Shown in pieces: positions 49,061 through 59,700 of a stretch of 64,000 nucleotides of DNA. The translations under genes and the position numbers were made by a program. Source of the DNA: Isochrysis galbana. Lineage: Eukaryota > Haptophyta > Isochrysidales > Isochrysidaceae. The stretch's first letter is position 1; every line of letters starts with the position of its first letter. The stretch is taken from assembly GCA_018136815.1 (NCBI GenBank), contig CM030934.1:4351587-4415586 (forward strand), written 5' to 3'. The notes beneath the pieces are model-generated. The model saw only the letters and a list, made by a program, of their open reading frames with translations. It ran no database searches and was not told the DNA's origin.

Positions 49061-52000
49061 AAAAAAAAACCTTTTAATAGTCTCGCCCCGCGCGTGGCCT
49101 TGGGATCAGCTACAGTAGCCACGCCCATTTCCCTTCCTCTCCCACACTTCCCGCCTTGCGGCATCTCCCCTTGTGCTCTACGTAGGGGCCCAGGTCGTGG
49201 GGGGGGCTGAGTTGGGCGGGGTGCACCGGCCCCCAGTGGAGTGTTCTCGCCTCCCTCCTGTGCCTCTGAGTGGCCCGTTTCTTCCATGTGCTGGCGTGCA
49301 TGTCACGCCGTTAATATTTTGTCGCTCGTTTTCGGCGTTCTTCGCCGAGGGGGCTCTTCGAGGAGGGGGGGGGGGGATGTTTCCCAGCCTCAGGCGATCC
49401 TGTCGACGAGGTCAAGTGCTTTCGCCACTAGACCGAGATTATCGCCCATCTTCAGTCTGCCCCTGTCATCTTCGATAAAGGTGGGAGTGGCAAGATCTAT
49501 TGGGTTTTTTAGTTTCGGTTTTCTTCCCTGGGCCGCAGTGCGCGTGCGCACCTGGCTAATAGTGTCTGGTGGGACACGGCTTCTGACAAGGGATGTGAAC
49601 CTTACTATTGTGTTTTCCAGAACTGGTATGTGGTGGTATGTGTATGACTCAAATTCTACTCTATAGAAGTCTCTTATTATGTATCTCCACGCTATTATAT
49701 AGAGCGTTTTCAAGCTGTCGGGAGTGTTTGCGTCCGGATACACAAATAGTCTATCTTTCGCTATTTGTTTTCGGGACCTATGCGAACTTGGGGAATAATC
49801 GACGATGGCGTCTATGGCTTCGAATACGTTCTTTGTCGCGGGGCACCACGCCAAGTGGCACGAGTCTTCTTGGTAGCGGTTGCACAGCCTGCATTTTATT
49901 GTCGGGCTGGCCGCGAATCTGTTTCTGGTTCCTATCCTTCTATGAGTGACGTGCTTGAAGTGTGGGTGTTTGTCGGCGTGTTTCAGTAGCGGTAGGGTAT
50001 ATAGCTTGGCTATGTGTTTCCAGTTCTCTTTCGTGATGTCCAAACGTTTTTCCCATGCTGTTCTAGCTGCTTGCGGAGCGTTGTGTCGCGCTGCTTTAGT
50101 CACGACTTTGGCGATGTCCGACACCGTGATCGCGTCTAGCGCGGTTTTACCCTTTTGTATGGCGTACTCGTCCGCCAGTGGGTACTCCATGTATTTAGGC
50201 CCTTTGTATCCATTCTCCCAACAAGCCGGGGGATGGTAGCTTTTCGCTTCTTCGGCATCTATTATGCTCCCCGTGGTGGAGGCCTCCCCGAGATAGTCGG
50301 TGTCAGTGTGAACCCATATGTTATTGACCTTCTTGATGTACTTATCATCGTCGGAGACTCTGATCTCCTCGTTTTCCGTTCCTACTGGCTCGTGAGGGGA
50401 GCTTACGCCTGCCCGGCGGGTTTTTACTCCGTCGTCGGGCGGTGGGCGTTCTGATGATTTCTCGAGTATGCGTTTCGCGTGGTCAACTACGACGTCCCAA
50501 GAATCCAGGAATTTCGTTTTGTGGATTGTATGGCCCTCGTGTTTGAAGACCTCTGGGAGGTGTTCAATATAAGCTGAGCAGTCTTCCCTTGTGTATGGCT
50601 CCCTTGTATTGTTCTCTTTGAATATGTTATGCACCACGTTTGCATGTAGGTGCTCCCACATTCGTGCCCAAGAGGCTCGAACGTCGGGAGGGGGGAAGTG
50701 TGGGTTGTGCCAAATGGGTTGCGAGAGTGCGCCTTCGCGCGTCAGAAACGAGGGCTGGATGTCCAATTCTCTAAAATTTCTGAGGGCTTCCTTCCAAAAT
50801 GTCGGGAGTGCCGGGTTACCCATGAGGCTCTTCGTAAGTGTTTTACACGGGATTGTGGAGAGGACAGCCCCTCTCCCTAGTCCGGTTCGACAGAACCAAG
50901 CGTCAAGCGCTTTTTTCCAGATCGCTTTCCTTGCGTTTAGGTAATTTAGGATCCATTTAGCTTGGAGGGCTTTGACGTGAATCGGCCAATTTAGGAGCCC
51001 CAGTCCCATTGTCCTCGTCGTACTCCTCTCATGAGATGTGGCGTAGTGCGGGTATTTGATCCATTTGCGCTGGTTTCCGGTGTGTGGGCTTGTCCAGAGG
51101 ACAGTGTCCGCAGCTTTGCGGATTCGCGTGTGGAACCACTTCGGAGCGGATAGTGTCTGCAGCCAGTATCTGGGCGTGCCATATATCATAAAATTGACTA
51201 TGGCCGCTCTTCCGAATATAGTCATATGTTCGGTGGCCGGTGCTAGCTTAGAGACTTTTTCGTCAACTTTGTCCGCTAGTTTCGACCAAAAGGGTTTGAG
51301 CGCTTCCGTCGCTCCCAAGGGGACTCCTAATATTGTCAGGTATTCGCTGTTTCCTATCCAGTTATATTTTCGCATATCCCACGGAGGTTTGCGAGTCCTT
51401 TGTGCCCCCATCCGGAGCTTGAGGAATGTGAGGCCTACCTTTTCGACCGCTTTAACGAGAACGCTGAGGTTGATTTTTTTGGCTTGCGCGAGGCCATCAG
51501 CTTCAACTACAATGTGGGCCGCCACATCTTGGAGGGCGTTGTAGAGGGACTTGCGAGAGGCAGATCCCCCCTTGTTGAGTTTCTCCTCCAAGGTTCCGAT
51601 CTTCACGCGGACGGTGATGTCCGTTTGAGTGATGCGGAGGGTGGTGAGCTCGCCATAGCGGTCTTTGAATTGTTGTGCGCAGTCCTCATTGACCGCCACG
51701 TGCCACGGGCCTTTGATAGAACGAGCCCAAAAGTCTGGTTCAGGGTCAACTCCCTCTAGCTCGAGGAGTAGCTCGACGATCGCGGCATATGCCGCCGCGT
51801 CTTGAAAGGCATAGTCCCCTTCTTGATGGAAGGAGAGGTCGAAGTTTGCATCAGTGTCTCCCATTTCTTGTTCATCATCTGACAGGATCACCTTTATCCG
51901 GATCAGAGGGTAGGGGGGTTTGGGGTGAGCGTGCGAACGGTGACATTTTGTGGCATGTGCTGTCCTTCTCCTTGGTTCCCTCCCTTGTGTAGGTCCGGGG

Positions 52001-52446
52001 GTGTCTCGCCATGGTGTGCGTTTGTGTGCCAGTCCTCTGGAGTTGTGCGTATCTGTTGTTGTATGAGGAGTGTGCCCATAAGGGCCACCCGGTCTCGGGC
52101 CGCGCCGCCAAGGCGGCGCGGCCTTCTCCAGGGTGAGTGAGGCCTCTGCCATAAGGCATGCCTGTTGGAGGGTTGGCGTGTCTCGTCTGGTGTAGGCCGG
52201 GTGGGGTCCACAGCCTGCTGTCTCCCATGGGGGGGACCAGCAAGGCTGCTGAGGGTGGCGTGGCCGAGGCCACGGGCCGTGTGGCGCGACGCGAGTCGCA
52301 CGCACCTGCTCGGCCTCCGCGGGCGGACGCGGTCGCTTCGCCAGCGACTGCTCCATGGGTACTGGGGGGGCGCCCTCAGCGGGGGGCCCGAAGGAGAGGG
52401 GAGTCGCGGCGGCGCGCTCCATTGCGACCAAGTATAAACTTAGTTG
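49061..52446 (-). mobile_element. RT-less LINE relative with intact ORF
   Basis: A 3386-bp insertion in repeat R1. The target duplication TGGTGGGTCGGTGAGA is at 49045-49060 and 52447-52462 (16 bp). In sense (minus) orientation it starts CAACTAAGTTTATACTTGG, carries an ATG 24 bases in, and ends CTATTAAAAGG plus a T run. Its 5' terminus and 3' tail are the ones seen in the non-autonomous elements. The R1 copy at 1-785 shows the uninterrupted site. Only the ends of a LINE coding region are present; the reverse transcriptase catalytic core is missing. Confidence 0.9.
49390..52422 (-). CDS. LINE-derived fusion protein, N-domain plus RT thumb
   Basis: An intact frame of 1010 codons from the ATG at 52422. 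Residues 1-180 are Pro/Arg/His-rich. Residues about 185-350 form an acidic-then-helical N-terminal domain (LELEGVDPEPDFWARSIKGP; DVAAHIVVEADGLAQAKKIN) seen also in the fragments at 27138 and 37396. At about residue 350 it passes directly to the RT thumb region: YLTILGVPLGATEALKPFW and TIFGRAAIVNFMIYGTPRYW, the typical post-catalytic pattern. A zf-RVT knuckle, CRLCNRYQEDSCHLAWCP, is at about residue 835. The motifs that should come between (LIPKK, PISL, GVRQG, YADD) are absent. No endonuclease domain is visible. The deletion keeps the frame. A structural or RNA-binding role in trans mobilisation is possible but unproven. Confidence 0.85.
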   Translation of the reverse strand: MERAAATPLSFGPPAEGAPPVPMEQSLAKRPRPPAEAEQVRATRVAPHGPWPRPRHPQQPCWSPPWETAGCGPHPAYTRRDTPTLQQACLMAEASLTLEKAAPPWRRGPRPGGPYGHTPHTTTDTHNSRGLAHKRTPWRDTPGPTQGREPRRRTAHATKCHRSHAHPKPPYPLIRIKVILSDDEQEMGDTDANFDLSFHQEGDYAFQDAAAYAAIVELLLELEGVDPEPDFWARSIKGPWHVAVNEDCAQQFKDRYGELTTLRITQTDITVRVKIGTLEEKLNKGGSASRKSLYNALQDVAAHIVVEADGLAQAKKINLSVLVKAVEKVGLTFLKLRMGAQRTRKPPWDMRKYNWIGNSEYLTILGVPLGATEALKPFWSKLADKVDEKVSKLAPATEHMTIFGRAAIVNFMIYGTPRYWLQTLSAPKWFHTRIRKAADTVLWTSPHTGNQRKWIKYPHYATSHERSTTRTMGLGLLNWPIHVKALQAKWILNYLNARKAIWKKALDAWFCRTGLGRGAVLSTIPCKTLTKSLMGNPALPTFWKEALRNFRELDIQPSFLTREGALSQPIWHNPHFPPPDVRASWARMWEHLHANVVHNIFKENNTREPYTREDCSAYIEHLPEVFKHEGHTIHKTKFLDSWDVVVDHAKRILEKSSERPPPDDGVKTRRAGVSSPHEPVGTENEEIRVSDDDKYIKKVNNIWVHTDTDYLGEASTTGSIIDAEEAKSYHPPACWENGYKGPKYMEYPLADEYAIQKGKTALDAITVSDIAKVVTKAARHNAPQAARTAWEKRLDITKENWKHIAKLYTLPLLKHADKHPHFKHVTHRRIGTRNRFAASPTIKCRLCNRYQEDSCHLAWCPATKNVFEAIDAIVDYSPSSHRSRKQIAKDRLFVYPDANTPDSLKTLYIIAWRYIIRDFYRVEFESYTYHHIPVLENTIVRFTSLVRSRVPPDTISQVRTRTAAQGRKPKLKNPIDLATPTFIEDDRGRLKMGDNLGLVAKALDLVDRIA

Positions 52447-52462
52447 TGGTGGGTCGGTGAGA

Positions 52463-53236
52463 TGGGGGGGGTGGGGCGATGACCCAAAGACACATCCTCT
52501 GTTTACGTTAATGTTCTCATCATATTGTAATGATCCTCGGTCCCAGGGGGGTGCCCCCGGGGTTCCCGCCCGCACTTCGCGCCCAGAGTTCCCCCGCGGA
52601 AAGAGTGAACGCACGGCGTGCACCTTCATAGTAGGAGAAAAAGCTGTTATGCGCACGCACGGCGCCCCCGCGGGGGGAACCGATGCACATCGCGCCGTGC
52701 GCGTGCACGGCGTGCGCATGGGTGATTGCAACTCATCACACGTGTCCCGTGAGAAATCTCTCTTATATTGAATGTGTACGCAATTGTAAGCCTCGGGGTA
52801 ACATAGAGGAACCGGCCAGAGAAAAAAGGCCGGCATGCGCACGCACGGCGTCCCCGCGGGGGAACCGATGCACATCGCGCCGTGCGCATGCATGGCGTGT
52901 ACATGGGTGATTGCAACTTATCACACGTGTCCCGTGAGATATCTCTCTTATATTCAGAGAAACCAGTCGACATGCGCACGCACGGCGTCCCCGCGGAGGA
53001 CCCGATGCACAGCTCGGCATGCACGGCGTGCACCTGGTGTAATTGTGATATTGCACCCAGGGACTGAATGCCAAAATTAGCCCAGCCCCTGAAAGCGCGC
53101 GCCGTAGGTGTAAAACATCGAGAATGGGTCATCATGTGTGAATATTGTTGTATAAACAACTATGGACATTTGATGGCTCCATTCGATTGATGTCCCATGA
53201 TTGACGGAACGACACCTCGCTAGCGTACGTTGTACC
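52463..53236 (+). repeat. R1 repeat, copy 2, right part with palindrome units
   Basis: This continues the R1 repeat after the LINE. Three units start ATGCGCACGCACGGCG at 52649, 52835 and 52972. Each unit has the palindromic form GCGCACGCACGGCG, CCCCGCGGGG, CGCCGTGCGC and then CGGCGTGCGCAT, and is followed by GTGATTGCAACT, CACACGTGTCCCGTGAGA and CTCTCTTATAT. Bases 53137-53236 match 690-785. The strong internal pairing makes short frames here meaningless. Confidence 0.8.
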
Positions 53237-53722
53237 CAACACAGAAGTGTGCAAGTCATATAGCCGCATGGCGCATGGTTGCACTACCAACAGCATGGGC
53301 GCCATGTAAAGAGAGATAGCCAAACACATCTACATCCATGTATGTTCACGTAGGGCACTTCAACAACGACAATATACAATATCTGAGCAGTAGTCTGTCG
53401 CTTCAACTAGCAACTGGCCCGTAGAAGATGCCAATTGAAGGCAACTCTGCTAACGGTGGCCGGTGTGGATGTACTCCGTGCACTCTGTCCATGCATGAGA
53501 GCAAAAGTGCTTGTGCACAACATCAGTTACAACGAACAACGCAAAAATCAAGTTGTGGTTCATTCGACCACCTGCAACTTGCTAATCGTGCGCCGACGTT
53601 TTTGGCTCTGTGCTGCACGCAGCCTTCCTCCGCTCGTGTGCATCCACAAGCGTAGTGCCAATCAAACGACCGAGGTCGGAAAAGCATGCCAGTCCACTAC
53701 GTGCCGTGTGCAGTAGGCAATA
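53237..53722. other. Intergenic, no gene seen
   Basis: AT-richer sequence between the end of repeat R1 and the stop codon of the SLC6 gene. No motif or frame is supported. Its right part is presumably the 3' UTR of the symporter. Confidence 0.4.
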
Positions 53723-55767
53723 CTACAACGGCGCGTCATATCTGACGGACCGCTGCGCTCGCCCAAACTCGATATCGATGGATGCTGCCGCCACCTCTGG
53801 CGGCACCGTCCGTGTCGAAGACAAGCCCGCAGCTCTAGCGATCGCATCAGTTGGGACGCAGCCGATGCACGACAGCTTGTTCCTAGCTTGGCAGTGATGC
53901 CACAACGCCAAGCCGGGAATCGGTAACGCCGAGACGAGTGCGAGACACCAGCCGATGAAGATGCCATACGTCGGCAAGTGGTACTCACCTAGTGCTGTTG
54001 AGACGAAGGCTTGGACGGTCAAAGCCACAAGCAACAGCGGCACGATCAACTTGTAGTTCCACAGCAAGGGCTTTGGCAATCGGACGCCCGTCATCTCAAG
54101 AGCATCCATGGCGAACCGGTCTGCTCCGTAGATCCAAGCGACCGCAACACATTCCACTGCCCCCACCATAAAGAGGGTGAGGTTTGCGGCGAACCCGTCG
54201 ACCAGCTGCACCCAATACAATCCTCCTCGTGTAACAAACAGCAAACTGAGTACAAACATACTTGCACAAAGCGCAAGCGAGCGGTGAGCACGCTTGAACC
54301 GCCGCCCTATTCCCGCGTCCACGATGTGGGTAAGCACGGTCTCCACCATTGAGAACTGAGAGTCCAACCCGAGGCATAAAAGCATCAGGAAGAATAGGAG
54401 CGCAAAGAAAGGTGAGGCGGGCAACTTAGCTATGGCGGCCGGATAGACGACAAATGCGAGGCCGGAGCCCTCGATAGACATGTCATCAATCGCAATACCA
54501 GACGACGCCGACATCGAGCCGAGAATGGAGAAGACAACAAGACCAGCGAGGAACGACGTGGAGCAGTTGATAAGCGGCACAAGCCAAGCGTCGCGCGTAA
54601 AGTTGTGGTGGTGCTCATTGTAGGATGCGAATGCAGGAAGTGTGCCCCATCTGCGTATGAGTTGGGAGACAGCCTCAAGCCATGCGGGGAAGACGATGGG
54701 GTGGTGAATCGATGTGAGTGGCAGGGATGGGCACGCACCCAATACCAAGCGAATAGAAGATCTGCGACGCAGCAGCTACCCACACGCCCGGGTCGCCCAG
54801 CTTATCGAAGCGCGGCGTGAGATACCACTTCAGCCCGATTGAGGCACCTTCTAGGGTGAGCCCACGCACAAGCATGATGGCAAGCACCAGGTACGGGAAA
54901 AGTGCGGTGAACCAGGCCACCTTGCCAGCCGAGTGGACACCTTTCACAACGCACAGCCAGACAAGGAACCAAGCCAATGCCAGGCAGCCCGCTAGTGGCC
55001 AAACAATTGCCCCGGGTTGCGCAATGCCCGGATGCTGCGGCCACTGCGTCGTCTCGTCCCAACTGCACGAGGCATTGCCGTGCGCGCGGCAGCGCAGCGT
55101 ATCCACCTCCCAGAACTCGAGCGAACCCCCATGCTGGTCATCCCATGGCAGCGGGAAGGCCATACTTCGGAAGAAGTACCAAAGCGACCAGGCGACCACC
55201 ACGTTGTAGTAGCAGCAAACAATGAACGTGGCAACAGTGGACGCAATGCCGACGCCCTTGAGGGCAGGATGTATTCTCTGCCAAATCTCGCCCCCCCCCA
55301 ACTGGAACTTTTGTCCCATCCCTAGCTCGAGCAGGAAAATGGGAATGCCTATCAACAGCAAGACGAACGTGTACGGCACCAGGAAGGCGCCACCGCCGTT
55401 GTTAAAACCTGCGGACCGCCAGCGCAACCGTGGGCTGAGGGCACGCTCTGCGCGCAAAGGCAGTGGTGAGGACGAGAGAGATGGAAGGAGAAAGCGATCG
55501 CCGCTGACCGGGGGATGGTGCATGCGTCGTGGCTCACGTACATAGGTAAGGGAACCTCCAGAAGTTGCCGAGGCCGACGGCATACCCGACACATGCGATC
55601 GTGAACTCAGCGGGGCTGCGCCACTTGGGCCGGGGCTTGGGCGGCTTGGAAGCACGCGCGGGCTCGGTGCTCGAAGAATGGCCCACACGCTCCTCCGGCA
55701 GCTGCAGCGCCTGAGAGGGTGGCTGCCTTGCGCTCGCGGTGGGAGAGGGGAGCGCTCCGCCGCCCAT
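53723..55767 (-). CDS. SLC6/SNF-family sodium symporter, three exons
   Basis: Exons 55542-55767, 54739-55408 and 53723-54650 join to 607 codons. The introns are 55409-55541 (GTACGT...GCAG) and 54651-54738 (GTGCGT...GCAG). Splicing restores two family signatures that span the junctions: [20 protein letters not shown] in TM1-TM2 and [18 protein letters not shown] in TM6-TM7. Other hallmarks are [15 protein letters not shown], and [14 protein letters not shown] in TM3. About twelve hydrophobic spans are present and the extracellular loop after TM3 ([14 protein letters not shown]) is Cys-containing. Members use the Na+ gradient to import amino acids, amines or osmolytes. The substrate is not determinable. 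I chose the ATG at 55767, since the frame upstream has only a GTG. It is divergent from the calpain gene. Confidence 0.93.
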
Positions 55768-56729
55768 CCGCTCCTTTTGTGCGACCCGACGCACACACAG
55801 GTGCCTCTCGTCTCTCCCTCTCTTCTTCCTCTTTCTGGCTCTCCCTCTCCCTCTCTCTCCCTCCCTCCCTCTCCCTCCCTCTCTCCCTCTCCCTCTCAGT
55901 CTCTCTTTCCCCCCCCCCCCCTCCCCTCCCCTCCCTCTCTATCTCCCCCTCTCCCTCTTTTCTCTCTTTTCTCCACCTTTCTCTCCTCCTCCCACCCTCG
56001 TTCCCTCTCACACACTACTCTCGCTCTCTCCGTGTCCCTCTCTTCCGATACACACTCTCTCTCTCCAAGAACATCTCGGTCTTCCATGTACTCTCTCCTG
56101 TTCCCGTATGATCTTCTCTCCGCCTGCTGCGGCGCCCCCGCTTGCTGATCCTGCCACGAGGAGTCAAGTACTCGGCGCACCCTGGGCGCTTCCTCCACTC
56201 TTTTAAGCCTTCTCTCCCCTCTCTCCTCCCTCCCATCCGGTCCACACAGCCAGAGAGAGAGTCTTTCCCTCTCTCTCTCTCCCTTATGTGCTCGCTCTCT
56301 CCCTCTCTCCTCCTCCTTCTTCTCCTTCTCCTCTTCTCACAAGGCCCGGTCTCTCTTCTTCCTCGCTCGCCTGCCCTCTCCTAAGAATAGAAAGAGAAGC
56401 TCACGACGCTCTCTTTCATACTCACTCGAGTACTTTACTTTTAGTCTTCTTTTGTTCCCAGAGGTATTTATGAACCGCTGCGGCGGCTCCGCACCGCCGC
56501 GCAGGGGAGGGGGGAGCCGGGCAGCAGGAAGGGGAGGGGAGAGGAGAGAGCTCGGAGAGCAGGGGAGAGAGGAAGGAAGCTGGAGCAGGACGACTGAAGA
56601 GTACGGTAGAGTAGGAGAAGAGGAGGAGAGGAGAGAGAGAGAGCAGACACAGCGCCCGGGGGGGCGGGCGTTGATTGGAGAGGAGGGGGGAGGCAGGCGG
56701 AGGGACGTGCCCTGTTGGTGTGACACGCG
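55768..56729. promoter_or_regulatory. Divergent promoter with long CT-rich tracts
   Basis: This is the 960-bp spacer between the SLC6 and calpain genes. CT-rich simple sequence occupies about 55800-56060 and 56185-56350, with a C13 run near 55909-55921. A purine-rich block (56500-56700) directly precedes the calpain ATG. All frames in it are Ser/Leu/Pro or Arg/Glu repeats. No gene is supported. Confidence 0.5.
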
Positions 56730-59700
56730 ATGGCGTCAGACCCGCTGGCAGCCTTCGCTGCGGCGCGGCTCGCAGATCTATGGGAGACGACACTCGGCCT
56801 GCTCGAACGAGGCAAAGCTGAAGACGAGGCGGGTGCTATCGAGGCGGCTGTCCTCCTTTATGCAGAGGCGATCAGTGGGATCGAGGCACTGCTCGACGTG
56901 GAACCTAAGGGCAGGAGGAAAGAGCTGCTTACTGCCAGGCTCGCTGAGTACGGCGCGCGGCTCACTGAGCTGCAGGGTGTGATGCTTCGCCGAGCGGCCG
57001 CCGCCGGAGCGCTCGCTAAGAGCGCCGCTGCGGCTGCCAGCCCCGCAAAGCGGCACTCACAGGCCGAAGCAGCGGCGCCAGAGGCGGCGGGGAGTGTGGC
57101 TGCAGCCGGTGCAAACGACGGCAGCATGTCGAACCGTTCTGCGCAGACGTGGCAGGACTCACGCCACGCCCTGCACATTGAGTCGGTCAGCGCCGCGCGG
57201 CCGTCAGCCGCAGCTCTGGCCTCTGCGCGGCTGCAGACCGAGATGGCTGTGCAGGCGGACGAGGCGGCGGACGTTGCTGAGGCGCTCGAGCTCTACACAT
57301 CGGCAGCCGAGCACATGCTCACTGCTCTTCGGCTGGAGGACAAACCGAATGTTGCGGCATTGATACGAGAGCGTCTTGAGGCAGTGATGCACCGGGCCGA
57401 GCAACTCAAAGCAGGCGGGAAGAATGCGCCCCTCACGCAGTGCAAAGCGCCGTCCCCGATGATGGCGGGGAGTGCCACCGTCCAGGTTCTCGCCGCGCCT
57501 GCCAACTCAGCTAGGGCAGTGGCCAGCGAGGTGGCTGGCGCGGCCACGTCTCTGCTCTCTGAGTCGGAGAAGAAAGTGCTCGCTCGCTCATCGCGAATGG
57601 GCAAGCTCCTTCACTACCCGTGGCTCGGTGGCGACCACGTTCGCGAGCGCTTTGCGTACCCTACCCCGTGGGAGGATCCCGACGGGTTGCTTGCGCTGAA
57701 CACGGAGCAGAGGCTCCACTTTGGCCGCTGGGGTCGCCCATCTGAGTATATGCGTGGCGAGCCGACGATGATCTACTTGGTCTCGCCGCTCACGATCACA
57801 CAGACCATCATCACGGATTGCAGCTTCGTCTCCAGCCTTGTGATTGCCGCGGCTTACGAACGCCGCTTCCGTCGCAAGCTCATCACCGCGATCATCCACC
57901 CACAAGACCGCAACGGCACGCCTATCTACAACCCATCGGGTAAGTATCTTGTGCGGCTCAAGTTCAACGGCGTCAGCCGGCGAATCTTGATCGACGACAG
58001 GTTGCCTCTTGACCGACGAGGCCGGCCGATGGTGTCGCACTCCTCGCACGCCGAGGAGCTCTGGGTCTCGCTCATCGAGAAGGCCTTCATGAAGGTCAAT
58101 GGCGGATACGACTTCCCGGGCTCCAACTCCGGCATCGACATGCACGCCCTCACTGGCTGGATCCCGGAGCAATTCAGGACCGATGACGCCGACTTCCGTC
58201 GGGAACGCTTGTGGGAGCGTATGACCTCGGCGTCGAAGTATGGCGATTGCTTGGTGACCGTCGCCACTGGCGAGATGAATGAGGCGCAAGCCGAAGCCCT
58301 AGGTCTCGTGCCAACCCATGCATATGCCGTTCTAGCGGTGCGCCAGGTGAGCAGTGGGGAGCGGCTGCTGCAGCTAAAGAACCCATGGGCAAGGGTCCGT
58401 TGGAAGGGTGCCTACTCTGCGGACGACTCCGCTCGATGGACACCAGCGCTACGACGGGAGCTTGGATTCGACCGTCAGGGCGCCCTCGTGCAAGATAACG
58501 GCATTTTCTGGTGAGAGCCCTTGCAGCCACGAGGCTCAGACGTTGCCCCGTAACCGCACCGGTGCGTTGAGTCGCGCAATGCTTGCGCCAGTGCGCTCCT
58601 CGTCTCGTGACTGCGAGCTTGGCTACTCGCGGTTTGCAACTCGAGGCTGTCTGCGTACGCGGCGGGCACTAACGAACTCACGCAACTTGTGTTGCAGGAT
58701 CGACTACAATTCCGTCCTGCGATATTTTAATGGCGTTTTCCTTAACTGGAACCCTGCTCTCTTCCGCCACCACACTCTCACACATGGCCAGTGGCCACCG
58801 CGCTCCGACTTCCGGGATGACCGCCTTTCCATTGGGACAAATCCGCAGGTGGCATCCTCCCTCGAATATAATTCGACGCAGCCTCACGCGTCCTCGCCGT
58901 CTTGTTATACCCGTTTCGCACGCACCCACGGCGCGTTCACAAGCTGGGCCCGGAAACGGGTGACAGCACCAGCGAAACCACAGCCGGCTTAGCGTCAACA
59001 CCCCTGCTCCGGCCTCAGTATGTTTTGTCCGTCAATACCCCAAGCTCCGGCACGACCACCGCCGTTTGGCTCCTCCTCACGCGCCACCACGCTGTGCCCT
59101 ACAACGAGGTAAACCGGGAGAGTGCCGAACGCGACCCCTCGAAAGACGCATTCCTCACCGTGCATGTCTTCAACGGATCTGAGGGAGGCAAGCGCGCATA
59201 CTATCTAGAGCGGTGCTGGATTCAGGGCGTCTACACCAACAGGCCGCATACGTTGGTCAAGTTCGACTTGCCGCCTTCGCAAAATCCCCATGTGCTCACG
59301 TTAGCGTTGGCCCAATATAAGGCGACAGATGTGCAGGTGGACTACACCTTCGACGTCTATGCCCAGTCGCACTTTAGCCTGCGCCCAATGCCACCCGCTG
59401 CAGCGCCTTCTGCTTGTATGACGGGAACGTGGCGTGGCGTGACGGCGGGAGGCTCACCCAATCACGACACACATGTCGACAACCCCCGTTTCATGCTGGA
59501 CTTGCCTTTTGCATGTGAGGGCATCGCTTTGGAGCTCGAGTGCATTGACACCAAAGCTACGGCTGCAGGCGGCAAGCGTGTCATCGAGCCCCCAGAGGTG
59601 GAGGTGGGCCTCGCCGTTCAATCTGCATCAACTTCCGATAGGGGTAGCCCCTCAAATAACTTGTCTCTCCACTCCGGGGACTACCGATCGGGCTACTGTC

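Noticed and set aside
48410-49210. A host gene spanning 48410-49210
   Set aside because: The frame runs through a fragment of the non-autonomous element, then R1 and the LINE tail, so it is a chain of repeats. Only the middle peptide looks protein-like.
52649-53050. R1 palindrome units as a CRISPR array
   Set aside because: Only two or three units per copy, spacers are themselves conserved between units, and the setting is a eukaryotic dispersed repeat without cas genes.
53723-55796. Two separate genes for the halves of the SLC6 protein
   Set aside because: Short GT-AG introns join the pieces exactly inside conserved transmembrane signatures, which shows one gene.
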